Positions 28,694 through 39,329 of a stretch of 64,000 bases of DNA are shown here, one piece after another. The notes below the pieces were generated by a model. The model did no database searches and had not been told where the DNA came from. It saw nothing but the letters and a program-made list of their open reading frames with translations. The stretch is from Herminiimonas arsenitoxidans. Its GTDB lineage: Bacteria; Pseudomonadota; Gammaproteobacteria; Burkholderiales; Burkholderiaceae_D. The translations under genes were made by a program, and so were the position numbers. How positions within the stretch are numbered: position 1 is the stretch's first letter; each line of letters opens with the position of its first letter. Location of the stretch: NCBI RefSeq assembly GCF_900130075.1, contig NZ_LT671418.1, forward strand, positions 1,364,001-1,428,000. The letters run 5' to 3'.

Positions 28694-29506
28694 TCAATAG
28701 GCAATCACAGCCAATACGCCAAGATAAAACGCCACTTCAGCAACTTGCTGGACAGCGCCCAGACAATCGCCGGTATAGCCTGCGATACGACGTTGGAACA
28801 TGCGTGCCAGCCAGAACGACGCCAGAGCAGCGAACAGCACGCCAGTGGCAACACTCAGTACAGACAGCAAACCCGTGAGACAAAGTAGCAAAATTGGCAA
28901 CAATGTAATGCCCGCCGCAATGCCAAACTCACCGTTAGACATCTGTTGTGCAATTGGTTTCGCTTTGCCGTCGGCTTTTACATATTCCATGCGCCAAACC
29001 AGACTGATCGCAGCCAGACGCGAGAGCGGATGCGCAACCAGCAAGACCAATACAACTGCCGTTGATGGCAAGCTGGAAAGAGTCATCCACTTCAACGCCA
29101 GCATCAAACCTATTCCAATCGCGCCATACGCACCTATGCGCGAATCCTTCATGATCTCCAGCGCACGCTCTGCGGTCGTACCACCACCCAAGCCATCGCA
29201 GGTATCGGCAAAACCATCTTCATGGAAAGCGCCCGTCAGATAGATACCGGCAATTGTTGATAACAGAACTGCTATCGATTGCGTCCACAACAAGGAGCCA
29301 ATCGCATACACAATGATAGTAACCAAGGCCACGACAAGCCCCACTGCCGGGAAGTAGCGCGATGCATGTTGCAACCATTGCGCATCAAAGCCGACCCAGC
29401 GTGGAATAGGAATGCGCGTAAAAAACTGCAAGGCAACAAAGAACAGACGCAGTTGATGCATACAACGCGCGCCAAAACTTGTTTGAGGGATGATTTCTAA
29501 TTCCAT
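28694..29506 (-). CDS. cobS: Adenosylcobinamide-GDP ribazoletransferase
   Basis: Membrane cobalamin (5'-phosphate) synthase, about 270 residues from ATG 29506. Blocks: QFFTRIPIP near the N-terminus, then TGAFHEDGFADTCDGLGGG, the metal-binding signature of the family, then KDSRIGAYGAIG. Several hydrophobic helices follow. It joins alpha-ribazole to adenosylcobinamide-GDP. It starts 7 nt after cobT. Confidence 0.95.
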   Translation of the reverse strand: MELEIIPQTSFGARCMHQLRLFFVALQFFTRIPIPRWVGFDAQWLQHASRYFPAVGLVVALVTIIVYAIGSLLWTQSIAVLLSTIAGIYLTGAFHEDGFADTCDGLGGGTTAERALEIMKDSRIGAYGAIGIGLMLALKWMTLSSLPSTAVVLVLLVAHPLSRLAAISLVWRMEYVKADGKAKPIAQQMSNGEFGIAAGITLLPILLLCLTGLLSVLSVATGVLFAALASFWLARMFQRRIAGYTGDCLGAVQQVAEVAFYLGVLAVIAY

Positions 29507-29513
29507 AATATGT

Positions 29514-30551
29514 TTACGCAGTCTGCTTGCTAACGTCTGCCGATTCAAAGGTTGCCATCTCACACAGGAAATTCACCGATGCGTGCAGCAGCGGCAATGC
29601 CAACACACTGCCGGTTCCTTCACCCAGACGCAAACCCATTTGCAGTATAGGGCGGCCGCCAAGATGCGCGAGCATTTGTCTATGGCCGTGCTCGTCAGAA
29701 CAATGTGCGAACACGCAATAATCGAGGATCGCCGGCTGCAAACGCGCAGCAACCAGCAAGGCACTCGTAATGATGAAACCATCGATCAGCAAGACCATAC
29801 GGCGTTCCGCTGCAGCCAACATCGCACCAGCGATCATCGCAATCTCGAACCCGCCAAACGTAGCCAGAATATCCAGTGGTGCACCGCCCGCAACAATCGC
29901 GGCATGATGCGCAACAGCATCTTGCACAACTTTTTGCTTATGCAAGATACCGTCCTGCGCCAAGCCTGTACCTGCACCCACGCATTCCGCAGCGGGTAAC
30001 TTGGTCATCGCATGCATGATGGCTGCAGCGGCTGTGGTGTTACCGATGCCCATCTCGCCAAAACCAAGTACATTGCCTTTCAATCCTGCAACCAACTCCG
30101 CGCCGTACTGCATGGCTTGCGCGCATTGCTCTACGCTCATCGCCGGTTCCTGTGCAAAGTTACGTGTACCGTGCGCCACCTTGCGATCAAGCAAACCATC
30201 GCGTTTGCCAAAGTCATGATTCACACCAGCATCAACGATGTGCAGTGCGCAATGATTCTGCCGCGCAAATACATTGATCGCTGCGCCGCCAGCCAGGAAG
30301 TTCTCCACCATCTGCCAAGTCACGCTTTGCGGATAAGCAGAAACGTTTTCTGCCACGATGCCGTGATCACCGGCAAAAACGAGCAGCGCCGGAGCTATCA
30401 ACTTAGGCTGCGTTGTCTGCTGGATCAGACCAATTTGCTTGGCCAGTGTTTCGAGCATGCCGAGGCTGCCCAGCGGTTTGGTTTTGTTATTGATCGCAGC
30501 ATCAAGTGCAGCGGATAAAACAGGATTCTGTGTTGAATAAAGAGTAGTCAT
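29514..30551 (-). CDS. cobT: Nicotinate-nucleotide--dimethylbenzimidazole phosphoribosyltransferase
   Basis: Activates the lower-ligand base as alpha-ribazole phosphate. 345 residues, the usual length. Family blocks are KPLGSLGMLE, VFAGDHGIVAE, GEMGIGNTTAAAA and DGFIITSALLVA. It is the first gene of a three-gene operon with cobS and cobC. No cobalamin riboswitch is visible in its upstream region, unlike the receptor genes. Confidence 0.96.
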   Translation of the reverse strand: MTTLYSTQNPVLSAALDAAINNKTKPLGSLGMLETLAKQIGLIQQTTQPKLIAPALLVFAGDHGIVAENVSAYPQSVTWQMVENFLAGGAAINVFARQNHCALHIVDAGVNHDFGKRDGLLDRKVAHGTRNFAQEPAMSVEQCAQAMQYGAELVAGLKGNVLGFGEMGIGNTTAAAAIMHAMTKLPAAECVGAGTGLAQDGILHKQKVVQDAVAHHAAIVAGGAPLDILATFGGFEIAMIAGAMLAAAERRMVLLIDGFIITSALLVAARLQPAILDYCVFAHCSDEHGHRQMLAHLGGRPILQMGLRLGEGTGSVLALPLLHASVNFLCEMATFESADVSKQTA

Positions 30552-31085
30552 GCTTGATGTGCTGCGTATAGCGCACGATCCTTAGAATAAATGTAATACC
30601 TTGACAACAATTTACGGCCTCGATACGGACAAACGTGCACGTTATCGATGCCAAAAAATGCTGGGCGAATAAAAAGTTGTTGCAGTGTAGGCGCGAGGGT
30701 AAGCCGCGTCAAACCTCAGCTTTTAAGCCAAACGCAAGCAGCGTACACAAGATCTCTAAAACCGACAGTAGCAAGAAGTGAATAGGATGGCAGTTGGCCA
30801 TGACAAGGCGATTACAGAATTACAACAAGGACACGGCTATTTAACAAAATTTTGCAAGTGTTGCCAACCGTCTCCAACTTACATTGAATTGCTATGCGCC
30901 CCTCTGAAATCTGGGTATTATTGCCCTAGGTCAACGTGCAAAAGTGCGCGTACCAAAATCCATCGCCTGCTGCATAAAAAGCGCCATTCTTTATCAGGTG
31001 CAGCGCGTTTTGTTTTGCCGATCAGGCCACATACGCGACAACAAGCAGCAGTGCAAAATGGATAAACGACAGGGAAAGGTATTAC
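30552..31085. other. Divergent intergenic region between cobT and cheZ
   Basis: 534 bases. No riboswitch, flagellar sigma-28 promoter or convincing gene was recognised. A 95-codon GTG-started frame at 30778-31065 shows no family features and is not accepted as a gene. Promoters for cobT and cheZ must lie here. Confidence 0.5.
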
Positions 31086-31862
31086 ATGAGCGGCGACGTA
31101 GATGATTTTGATGCACTGTTTGAAGAGATTTCCGCGCAACGTGCAGAAACCGTAGCGGCAGTAGCGCCGGCGGCAGCTCCTCCAGCTCCTGTAGTCGAAG
31201 CAGTACAGAACACTGCACACGTTGCAGCGGCAACACCAGCCCCAACATTGGAAGAAGATGGTACTGAGAAGCCGATGTACGAACGCCTGGGTGGCATAGT
31301 CCGTTTGTTGCATGACTCGCTGCGTGAGCTCGGTTACGACCGTTCACTGTCTGATGTCGCATCACAGATTACCGATGCACAAGGCCGTCTCGAATACGTC
31401 GCCACATTGACCGAACAAGCCGCCAACAAGGTCTTGAATGCCATCGATGTCGGCATGCCGGAACAAGATGCCTTGTCCAAAAGCGCTAAGGATATGGATA
31501 CGCGCTGGACACAATTATTCGAAGGCAAACTCAGCGTCGATGAATTCAAAACGCTGGCCAACGATTCCCGTCAGTTCAACGCCAAGGTAGTCGAAGTAAC
31601 CGAAGCAGAAAAAGCTCGCCTGCTGGAAATCATGATGGCGCAGGACTTCCAGGATATTACCGGTCAGTTGATCAAGAAAATTGTCACCATCACGCACAAG
31701 GCTGAAACCGAACTGGCTCAGCTTCTGCGCGACAACGCACCACCTGAAGTCAAGGCAGCCGTCGAGCACAAACCAGTTGAATTGATGAACGGTCCATCCG
31801 CACCTACCATCGCCATGGTGCAGGATGATGTCGATAGCCTTCTTGCCGATCTGGGGTTCTAA
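31086..31862 (+). CDS. cheZ: CheZ, CheY-phosphate phosphatase
   Basis: 258 residues. The catalytic helix motif QDFQDITGQ at 186-194 supplies the equivalents of the catalytic Asp and Gln (Asp190, Gln194). The C-terminal CheY-binding tail QDDVDSLLADLGF is intact. An Ala/Pro-rich stretch (residues 24-53) precedes the helical hairpin, longer than in enteric CheZ. Its TAA overlaps the ATG of cheA by one base (TAATG), so the pair is translationally coupled. Confidence 0.95.
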   Translation: MSGDVDDFDALFEEISAQRAETVAAVAPAAAPPAPVVEAVQNTAHVAAATPAPTLEEDGTEKPMYERLGGIVRLLHDSLRELGYDRSLSDVASQITDAQGRLEYVATLTEQAANKVLNAIDVGMPEQDALSKSAKDMDTRWTQLFEGKLSVDEFKTLANDSRQFNAKVVEVTEAEKARLLEIMMAQDFQDITGQLIKKIVTITHKAETELAQLLRDNAPPEVKAAVEHKPVELMNGPSAPTIAMVQDDVDSLLADLGF

Positions 31863-33667
31863 TGGATGACATGCTCAAGGATTTCGTCGTTGAAGCGTTG
31901 GAGCTGGCGACGAATGTAGAAGAGCACCTGCTCACACTGGAGCGGAATCCGGGCGATCTCAATACGTTGAACGCAGTCTTCCGTTCATTCCACACAATCA
32001 AGGGTGGTGCCGGCTTCATGAATTTGCCGGCGATGGTATCGGCATGTCATTTAACTGAAAATCTGTTCGATGCGCTGCGTACTGGTCAAGTGCCGGTCAC
32101 ACCGATTGCGATCGAAGCTGCACTGCAAGCCAGTGGTTTTGTCGCTGATCAATTGGGCGAACTCGCCAACGGTGCACAACCGGAAAGTCTGTCCGCCATG
32201 CCAGCATCGCTGGAAGAAATTTTGAACAGCGCAATCGAAGGCGAAGCACAAACAGCTGCTGTTGTTGAGCCCGCAGCAATCGCGCCCCCCGCTTCAGCAA
32301 CTATGGATAGCGATGGCATCGACTGGAATGCCTTATACCTTGCTGTTGTGCCAGCCGGCACTGCACCAGAGCTTGCTGCCGTGGCAGTGGCACCGCAAGC
32401 TGCACCAGCCGAAGCACCTGCAGCTAAAGTATGGGATGGCGTCGACCGCCGTGGTGGCGATGCGAAACAAGCCTCTGCACCTATCAAGGAAGACAGCATC
32501 CGTGTTGACGCAGTCAAGCTCGACACCTTGCTGGAAGTTGCCGGCGAGTCGGTACAAGCCGCCAATCAAGCCAGCGTACTGCTGGAAAAACTCGCACAAT
32601 TCCCGGTGGAAGGACATGCCGCAACCCTGATGGCAGCACTGGCAGAAACATTGAATCGCGCTTCACGCTATTCAACAGAATTGCAGCGCGCCACATTGGC
32701 GACACGCATGCAACCAGTCGGCAAACTGTTTCAGAAATTCCCGCGTCTAGTACGTGAGTTGGCCAAGGATTTGGGCAAAGACGTCGAGCTGCAAATCGAA
32801 GGTGCAGAAACCGAAGTCGATCGCGTCGTCGTCGACAGTTTGTACGATCCATTAGTACACATGCTGCGCAACTCACTCGATCACGGCATTGAAGACAATG
32901 CGACGCGTATTGCCAGCGGCAAATCGACCAAGTCGGTTATTTTGCTGAAAGCATGGCAGGAAGCCAGCAGCGTCATGATCGAAATTTCCGATGATGGCAA
33001 AGGGATGAATGGCGAGCAGTTACGCGCCAAGGCAATTTCCAAAGGATTGATTTCCGATACGGCAGCACAAACGCAGGAAGAAATGCTGCAGCTGGTTTTC
33101 CTCCCGGGCTTTTCCACCAAAGAAGTCGCCAACAGCGTATCCGGCCGCGGTGTCGGTATGGACGTGGTAAAAACTGCGGTAGAAAAACATCGTGGTGCCA
33201 TCACCATCGATTCCACACTCGGCGTCGGCACGCGCTTCTCGATTCGTCTACCTATTGAATTGTCCATCGTTCCTACGATGCTGGTACGCAGTTCTGACGC
33301 AGCGCTGGCGTTACCTATGGCGATCGTGCAACGCGTAGTGGAACTGCCGGAAGAATTTGAAAAAGTTGGTGGTGCGCCTGTATTGCGCGATCAAGGCAGA
33401 CCATTGCCAGTACGTTCGCTGGCTGGCGCACTCGGCTACGAACTCGGCGTAGAACGCGTCGGAATTGTTATCGCAGCACCGCAACCTTACATTCTGTCTG
33501 TCGGCATAGTCGAAGGTACAGCGGATCTGGTCATCAAACCGATGACTGCCATTAGCGTCTCCGGCATTGCCGGTACTGCGCGTTCGGCAGAAGGTGAACT
33601 GGTTCTGGTGATCGGCCTGTCCTTCCTGCTAGACGGCTGCCGTTCAACGCCTAAGCTGGCAGCATAA
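31862..33667 (+). CDS. cheA: CheA-type chemotaxis histidine kinase
   Basis: 601 residues. HPt (P1) domain with phosphorylatable His44 in SFHTIKGGAGF. An Ala/Pro-rich linker (about 125-215) stands where a CheY-binding P2 domain would be; no clear P2 is seen. A P3 dimerisation region follows, then P4 with the N box HMLRNSLDHGIED, G1 EISDDGKGM and G2 GRGVGMDVVK, then a CheW-like P5 domain. Only cheZ accompanies it; cheY, cheW, cheB, cheR and receptor genes are not within the window. Confidence 0.93.
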   Translation: MDDMLKDFVVEALELATNVEEHLLTLERNPGDLNTLNAVFRSFHTIKGGAGFMNLPAMVSACHLTENLFDALRTGQVPVTPIAIEAALQASGFVADQLGELANGAQPESLSAMPASLEEILNSAIEGEAQTAAVVEPAAIAPPASATMDSDGIDWNALYLAVVPAGTAPELAAVAVAPQAAPAEAPAAKVWDGVDRRGGDAKQASAPIKEDSIRVDAVKLDTLLEVAGESVQAANQASVLLEKLAQFPVEGHAATLMAALAETLNRASRYSTELQRATLATRMQPVGKLFQKFPRLVRELAKDLGKDVELQIEGAETEVDRVVVDSLYDPLVHMLRNSLDHGIEDNATRIASGKSTKSVILLKAWQEASSVMIEISDDGKGMNGEQLRAKAISKGLISDTAAQTQEEMLQLVFLPGFSTKEVANSVSGRGVGMDVVKTAVEKHRGAITIDSTLGVGTRFSIRLPIELSIVPTMLVRSSDAALALPMAIVQRVVELPEEFEKVGGAPVLRDQGRPLPVRSLAGALGYELGVERVGIVIAAPQPYILSVGIVEGTADLVIKPMTAISVSGIAGTARSAEGELVLVIGLSFLLDGCRSTPKLAA

Positions 33668-33671
33668 AACT

Positions 33672-33705
33672 ACAGGCGTGATGCTCAAAAGAGCATCACG
33701 CCTGT
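33672..33705. terminator. Bidirectional terminator between cheA and the decarboxylase gene
   Basis: Perfect 15-bp stem ACAGGCGTGATGCTC / GAGCATCACGCCTGT with an AAAA loop, 4 nt after the cheA stop and 17 nt before the stop of the convergent gene. T runs are weak on both strands. Confidence 0.75.
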
Positions 33706-33722
33706 CAGTTACTACTCAAGCA

Positions 33723-35393
<1,671 letters not shown>

Positions 35394-35452
35394 TTATCAA
35401 GAATGAGAAGCCCTGCACGGGCAGCTTCGGAATGTTGCATGCACTACGTTCA

Positions 35453-37141
35453 TCAAACAAAAGCCACGATCAGCGGCCCAAGTAAAGTCAGGAAGACATT
35501 TGCCAACGCATAAGTGATGGCGAAAGGAACCGTCGGAATCGAGTTCTCCGCCTTGTCCAGCACTTCACCAAAAGCAGGATTAGCACTGCGTGAGCCACTC
35601 AATGCACCGGCGAAGACAGCGGTATTGTCATAGCGCAAAATATAGCGCCCTATCAGCATGGTCAGAATCAAAGGCACGATGGTGACCACGACACCCACAC
35701 CAAACAGCGTCAAGCCATGTTCCTTGACGGTCTGCACAGCCTGCAAGCCGGAAGTCAAACCAACGACGACGACAAAGCCTGCCAGACCAAGATCCTTGAG
35801 TATCTGCACCGCACCACTCGGCATCGCACCAAAGGTTTGACGCTTGGCACGGAACCAACCGAATAGAAGACCAGATAACAATGCCCCGCCACCGCTACCC
35901 AATGTCAGCGGTATCGAACCTATACGTGCCGTCAACAAGCCGATAGACAGACCGACGACCAGGCCAGCCCCCAGATATACAAAGTCAGTTTTGACACTAG
36001 GAACAATGACATAACCAACCAAGGCAGCAACGCGCTTCACGTCTTGCTCTGAGCCATAAATCGTGATCACGTCGCCCAGTTGCACTACTGTTTCCGGCTG
36101 TATCGGCAACACCTTGCCCATACGACTGATCTGCACCACATAAATGCCGTGACGCACACCATTCGCAGTCTGGCTGCGTATCTCACCCACTGTTTTGTTG
36201 TCATACTCTTTATTAGTGAGCACCACTTCTCTACGCTGCATGGTGAGCTCCATGCCTTCTACTGCGTATAATTCCTTGCCCAGTTGTGCAGCTACACCGA
36301 CCATGGCTTCACGCCGACCTACGACAAGAACAATGTCACCCACTTCCAGCATCAACTGCGGTGTCACCTCGATGATTTGTCCGTGACGCTTGATGCGTTC
36401 TATCGTGATGGAGACATTTGGATTGGCGCTTTCTATATCAGCCACGGTATGCGCATTACCCTCCGTGATCTGATACATACGACCGACCAGATCAGGTGCA
36501 GCAGCATGCTGACCAGGACCGAGAACCTGCACACCTGCCTGCATCGCCGTTTCTGCCTTGACAGCATCTTCCTTGATGCCGCGCCCCATCAGCTTGGGCA
36601 GAATATTCACGCAAACAATGATGGCGCCAAAGGAACCGAACACATAGGTCACCGCATAACCCACCGCAACATTACCCTGCAAGCGAGCTACTTCATCTGC
36701 GGCTAATCCCAGTTTGGCAATCGCATCGCCAGCTGTGCCGATAATGGCTGATTGCGTCAAACCACCGGCAGCAACACCCGCTGCCAAGCCCTTATCCAGA
36801 CCGAACAGTTTTGCCATCACTACGACAGTAATCAAGGCCGTAATTGCCAACACTGCGGCAAGAATAATTTCTCTTACCGATTGCTTGCCTAAGGAATTGA
36901 AAAACTGCGGTCCGCTTTCATAACCAACGGCATAGATGAACAAGGCGAACAGCACAGCCTTGACGCCAGGATCGATTTGCACGCCGACCTGACTCACGAT
37001 CACGGCAACTAGCAGAGAACCCGCCACACCACCCAGCTGGAATTTTCCGAATTTTATTTTTCCTATGTAATAACCAATTGCCAGCGATAGAAACAACGCT
37101 ATCTCGGGCGACCTTTTAAACAATTCATGTAGCCATTCCAT
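35453..37141 (-). CDS. aspT: Aspartate:alanine antiporter, copy 1
   Basis: AspT family of the aspartate:alanine exchangers, about 562 residues from ATG 37141, which has AAAGGTGG at good spacing; the frame opens at 37195. Two hydrophobic halves flank a soluble centre with two TrkA_C-like (RCK_C) domains. The N-terminal half begins FKRSPEIALFLSLAIGYYIG, and the centre contains VGDIVLVVGRRE. It lies 71 nt before the decarboxylase gene in the same direction. Confidence 0.9.
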   Translation of the reverse strand: MEWLHELFKRSPEIALFLSLAIGYYIGKIKFGKFQLGGVAGSLLVAVIVSQVGVQIDPGVKAVLFALFIYAVGYESGPQFFNSLGKQSVREIILAAVLAITALITVVVMAKLFGLDKGLAAGVAAGGLTQSAIIGTAGDAIAKLGLAADEVARLQGNVAVGYAVTYVFGSFGAIIVCVNILPKLMGRGIKEDAVKAETAMQAGVQVLGPGQHAAAPDLVGRMYQITEGNAHTVADIESANPNVSITIERIKRHGQIIEVTPQLMLEVGDIVLVVGRREAMVGVAAQLGKELYAVEGMELTMQRREVVLTNKEYDNKTVGEIRSQTANGVRHGIYVVQISRMGKVLPIQPETVVQLGDVITIYGSEQDVKRVAALVGYVIVPSVKTDFVYLGAGLVVGLSIGLLTARIGSIPLTLGSGGGALLSGLLFGWFRAKRQTFGAMPSGAVQILKDLGLAGFVVVVGLTSGLQAVQTVKEHGLTLFGVGVVVTIVPLILTMLIGRYILRYDNTAVFAGALSGSRSANPAFGEVLDKAENSIPTVPFAITYALANVFLTLLGPLIVAFV

Positions 37142-37250
37142 GGTGACCACCTTTCGGTTTGATGAAACAAAAAATAGACCGCATATAAAAATCAAGAATC
37201 AGGTGTGCCTCTTTTAACCAGCAACTTTGTATTTTTTAAAATAGGAAAAA

Positions 37251-38948
37251 TCACTGTCGATGGAGCAATCCAACGAGCCCCACAATCAACGGCCCCATCA
37301 AGGGCAAGACTACGTTGGAAATCGCATAAGTAATGGTGTAACCAAGAAGAGGTGTGGAATTGCCAGCGGCGTTTTGTACCGCACTCAAGGCTGGTGTGCT
37401 GCATTGCTGACCGGCGATTGCGCCCAGCAATATCGGTGCTTCCAGCTTGAGAATAAAGTGACCAACCAATAAGGAAATGGATGCAGGCATGACTGCAATC
37501 GCGATGCCCAGCAAGGGCAAGGCAATGCCATATTGCTTGATCAAGGTAATGGCCTGTGGCCCTGAAGCCAGACCAACACAGGCAATAAAACTGGCCAAGC
37601 CTATGTCTTTCATCAACGCCAATGCATCGGGATGTATACCCTGCAAGGCAGGATGCTTGGATTGATACCAACCGAAAAACAAACCCGTCAGCAAAGCGCC
37701 GCCGCCCGTACCAAGCGAGAATGGAATTCCACCCAACTTGATGCTGAAGCTGCCTATCAACACGCCCAATACAATACCTAGTCCGGCGTACACAATATTG
37801 CTGCGATCGCCTCTTTCCAGATGCACACCGATCAGCGATATAGCTTCCTCAGTTGCTGATGCTTTTGCGTTAGCTGATCCATACAATTGGATCACGTCAT
37901 CCAATTGCAATTCCAGATCAGGCAAAGGTGGCAAATGATATTCACCACGCACTACCCCTGCGACATGCATACCAATCGGCAATCCGATATCACGTAAATG
38001 CCTGCCGACCAATGCTTTGTTTTCTAGCAGCGCTTCTATGGTTTGCACGGCCATATTCAAGCCGGCAGTATCAGCAAACTCCATCCCCAACAAAGAAGCG
38101 GCTGTTACCAATGTGTGTCGATTACCGATCACCAGCACTTCATCTCCGCTATGCAGTACTAAAGTTGGCGCAATCGTTAGTCTATGTCCGGCACGGCGCA
38201 CACGCTCTATGCTGGCTTGCCCTGCAAACAAATCATGCAATTCTGCGACGCTGCGACCAGCACCAACATCAATCCGGTAAACACGACCGACCATTGCAGG
38301 TGTAGCACTCACTTCATCGGTCGAGGTTTCTTTGCCGCCCATCTGCGTCCACAATTTGTCGGCTTCTTCACGCAAATTGATCCGCAACAGCAATGGAAAA
38401 ATCTGACTCGTTACGATGACTATCGTAATCAGACCAAAGATATAAGTAATGGAATAAGCGGTAACGACATTGGCCTGCAATTGCTGAATTTCTGCCGCAG
38501 GCAAAGCCAGTTTGGAAATGGCATCGGTAGCCGTACCAACGACAGCAGATTCGGTGGCAGCCCCTGCCATCATGCCGGCAGCAGTACCCGCATCAAGATT
38601 CAGAAAATAAGTCGCCGTCAGCACCAATGCCAACACAACGACCACTTCGATCAGACACAACAAACCGAGGCGCAAGCCTTTGAGATTCAGATTGGAGAAA
38701 AACTGAGCGCCACCAGCATAACCAAGGGCGAAGATGAACAACATGAAGAAAACATTTTTGACGCCGGCATCCAGCGCGATGCCTAGCTGCCCGATGAATA
38801 GCGCCGCAATCAGCGTGCCGCAAACACCGCCCAATTGAATTGGACCGAATTTGATCTGTCCCACGCCATAGCCAATCGCGAGGGAAAGGAACAAGGCAAT
38901 TTCGGGAACCTGCCGCAGTGTGTCCGTTATCGAACCGAGCATAGGCAC
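37251..38948 (-). CDS. aspT: Aspartate:alanine antiporter, copy 2
   Basis: 565 residues, paralogous to the neighbouring antiporter along its whole length (for example VPEIALFLSLAIGYGVGQIK against the same region of copy 1). It has the same plan of two membrane halves around two TrkA_C-like domains. The paralogues are well diverged. As first gene of a three-gene unit, it may differ in substrate (aspartate, glutamate or another dicarboxylic amino acid) or the two may form a heteromer. Confidence 0.88.
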   Translation of the reverse strand: MPMLGSITDTLRQVPEIALFLSLAIGYGVGQIKFGPIQLGGVCGTLIAALFIGQLGIALDAGVKNVFFMLFIFALGYAGGAQFFSNLNLKGLRLGLLCLIEVVVVLALVLTATYFLNLDAGTAAGMMAGAATESAVVGTATDAISKLALPAAEIQQLQANVVTAYSITYIFGLITIVIVTSQIFPLLLRINLREEADKLWTQMGGKETSTDEVSATPAMVGRVYRIDVGAGRSVAELHDLFAGQASIERVRRAGHRLTIAPTLVLHSGDEVLVIGNRHTLVTAASLLGMEFADTAGLNMAVQTIEALLENKALVGRHLRDIGLPIGMHVAGVVRGEYHLPPLPDLELQLDDVIQLYGSANAKASATEEAISLIGVHLERGDRSNIVYAGLGIVLGVLIGSFSIKLGGIPFSLGTGGGALLTGLFFGWYQSKHPALQGIHPDALALMKDIGLASFIACVGLASGPQAITLIKQYGIALPLLGIAIAVMPASISLLVGHFILKLEAPILLGAIAGQQCSTPALSAVQNAAGNSTPLLGYTITYAISNVVLPLMGPLIVGLVGLLHRQ

Positions 38949-39211
38949 TTCTTTCGAATTCGCAGGGTTGCTACAAAATGACTAGGGAGCATGAAGCTCC
39001 CACTGCACTCTATATCGCCCTATCTCCACCAATAGAAAGCTGCACTTAAACGTCTTGGTTCAGGATAGTTCACTGCCTCCAACCCAAACCCGTATTCTCT
39101 TGCTCACGTCAACAACAAGTACTGCATACACAGAACTGATTTCGGCAAGCCTATCATATTGCCTTGTTAAAGGTAAATTCGCGAGAATGACTGATATCAC
39201 ATACATTTCAT
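38949..39211. other. Intergenic region upstream of the aspT genes
   Basis: About 260 bases with no gene. It must contain the promoter of the aspT-aspT-asdA unit, but no specific operator was recognised. The ntrC terminator lies at its right edge. Confidence 0.4.
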
Positions 39212-39249
39212 AAATAAAAAAAACGAGCGACCTATACGGCAGCTCGTTT
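39212..39249 (-). terminator. Terminator after ntrC
   Basis: Arms AAACGAGC / GCTCGTTT around a 13-nt loop, followed on the minus strand by a long T run (TTTTTTTTATTTATG). It lies about 80 nt past the ntrC stop. Confidence 0.8.
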
Positions 39250-39329
39250 CTCTCTGTACATGCTACTTAAAAGTCTTATGCGATAGCAGAGTTTGGATTC
39301 TCAGACAATACGCATTTCATCTAAGACAA

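Noticed and set aside
30778..31065. 95-codon frame upstream of cheZ
   Set aside because: GTG start without clear support, no family resemblance, ends close to cheZ by chance.
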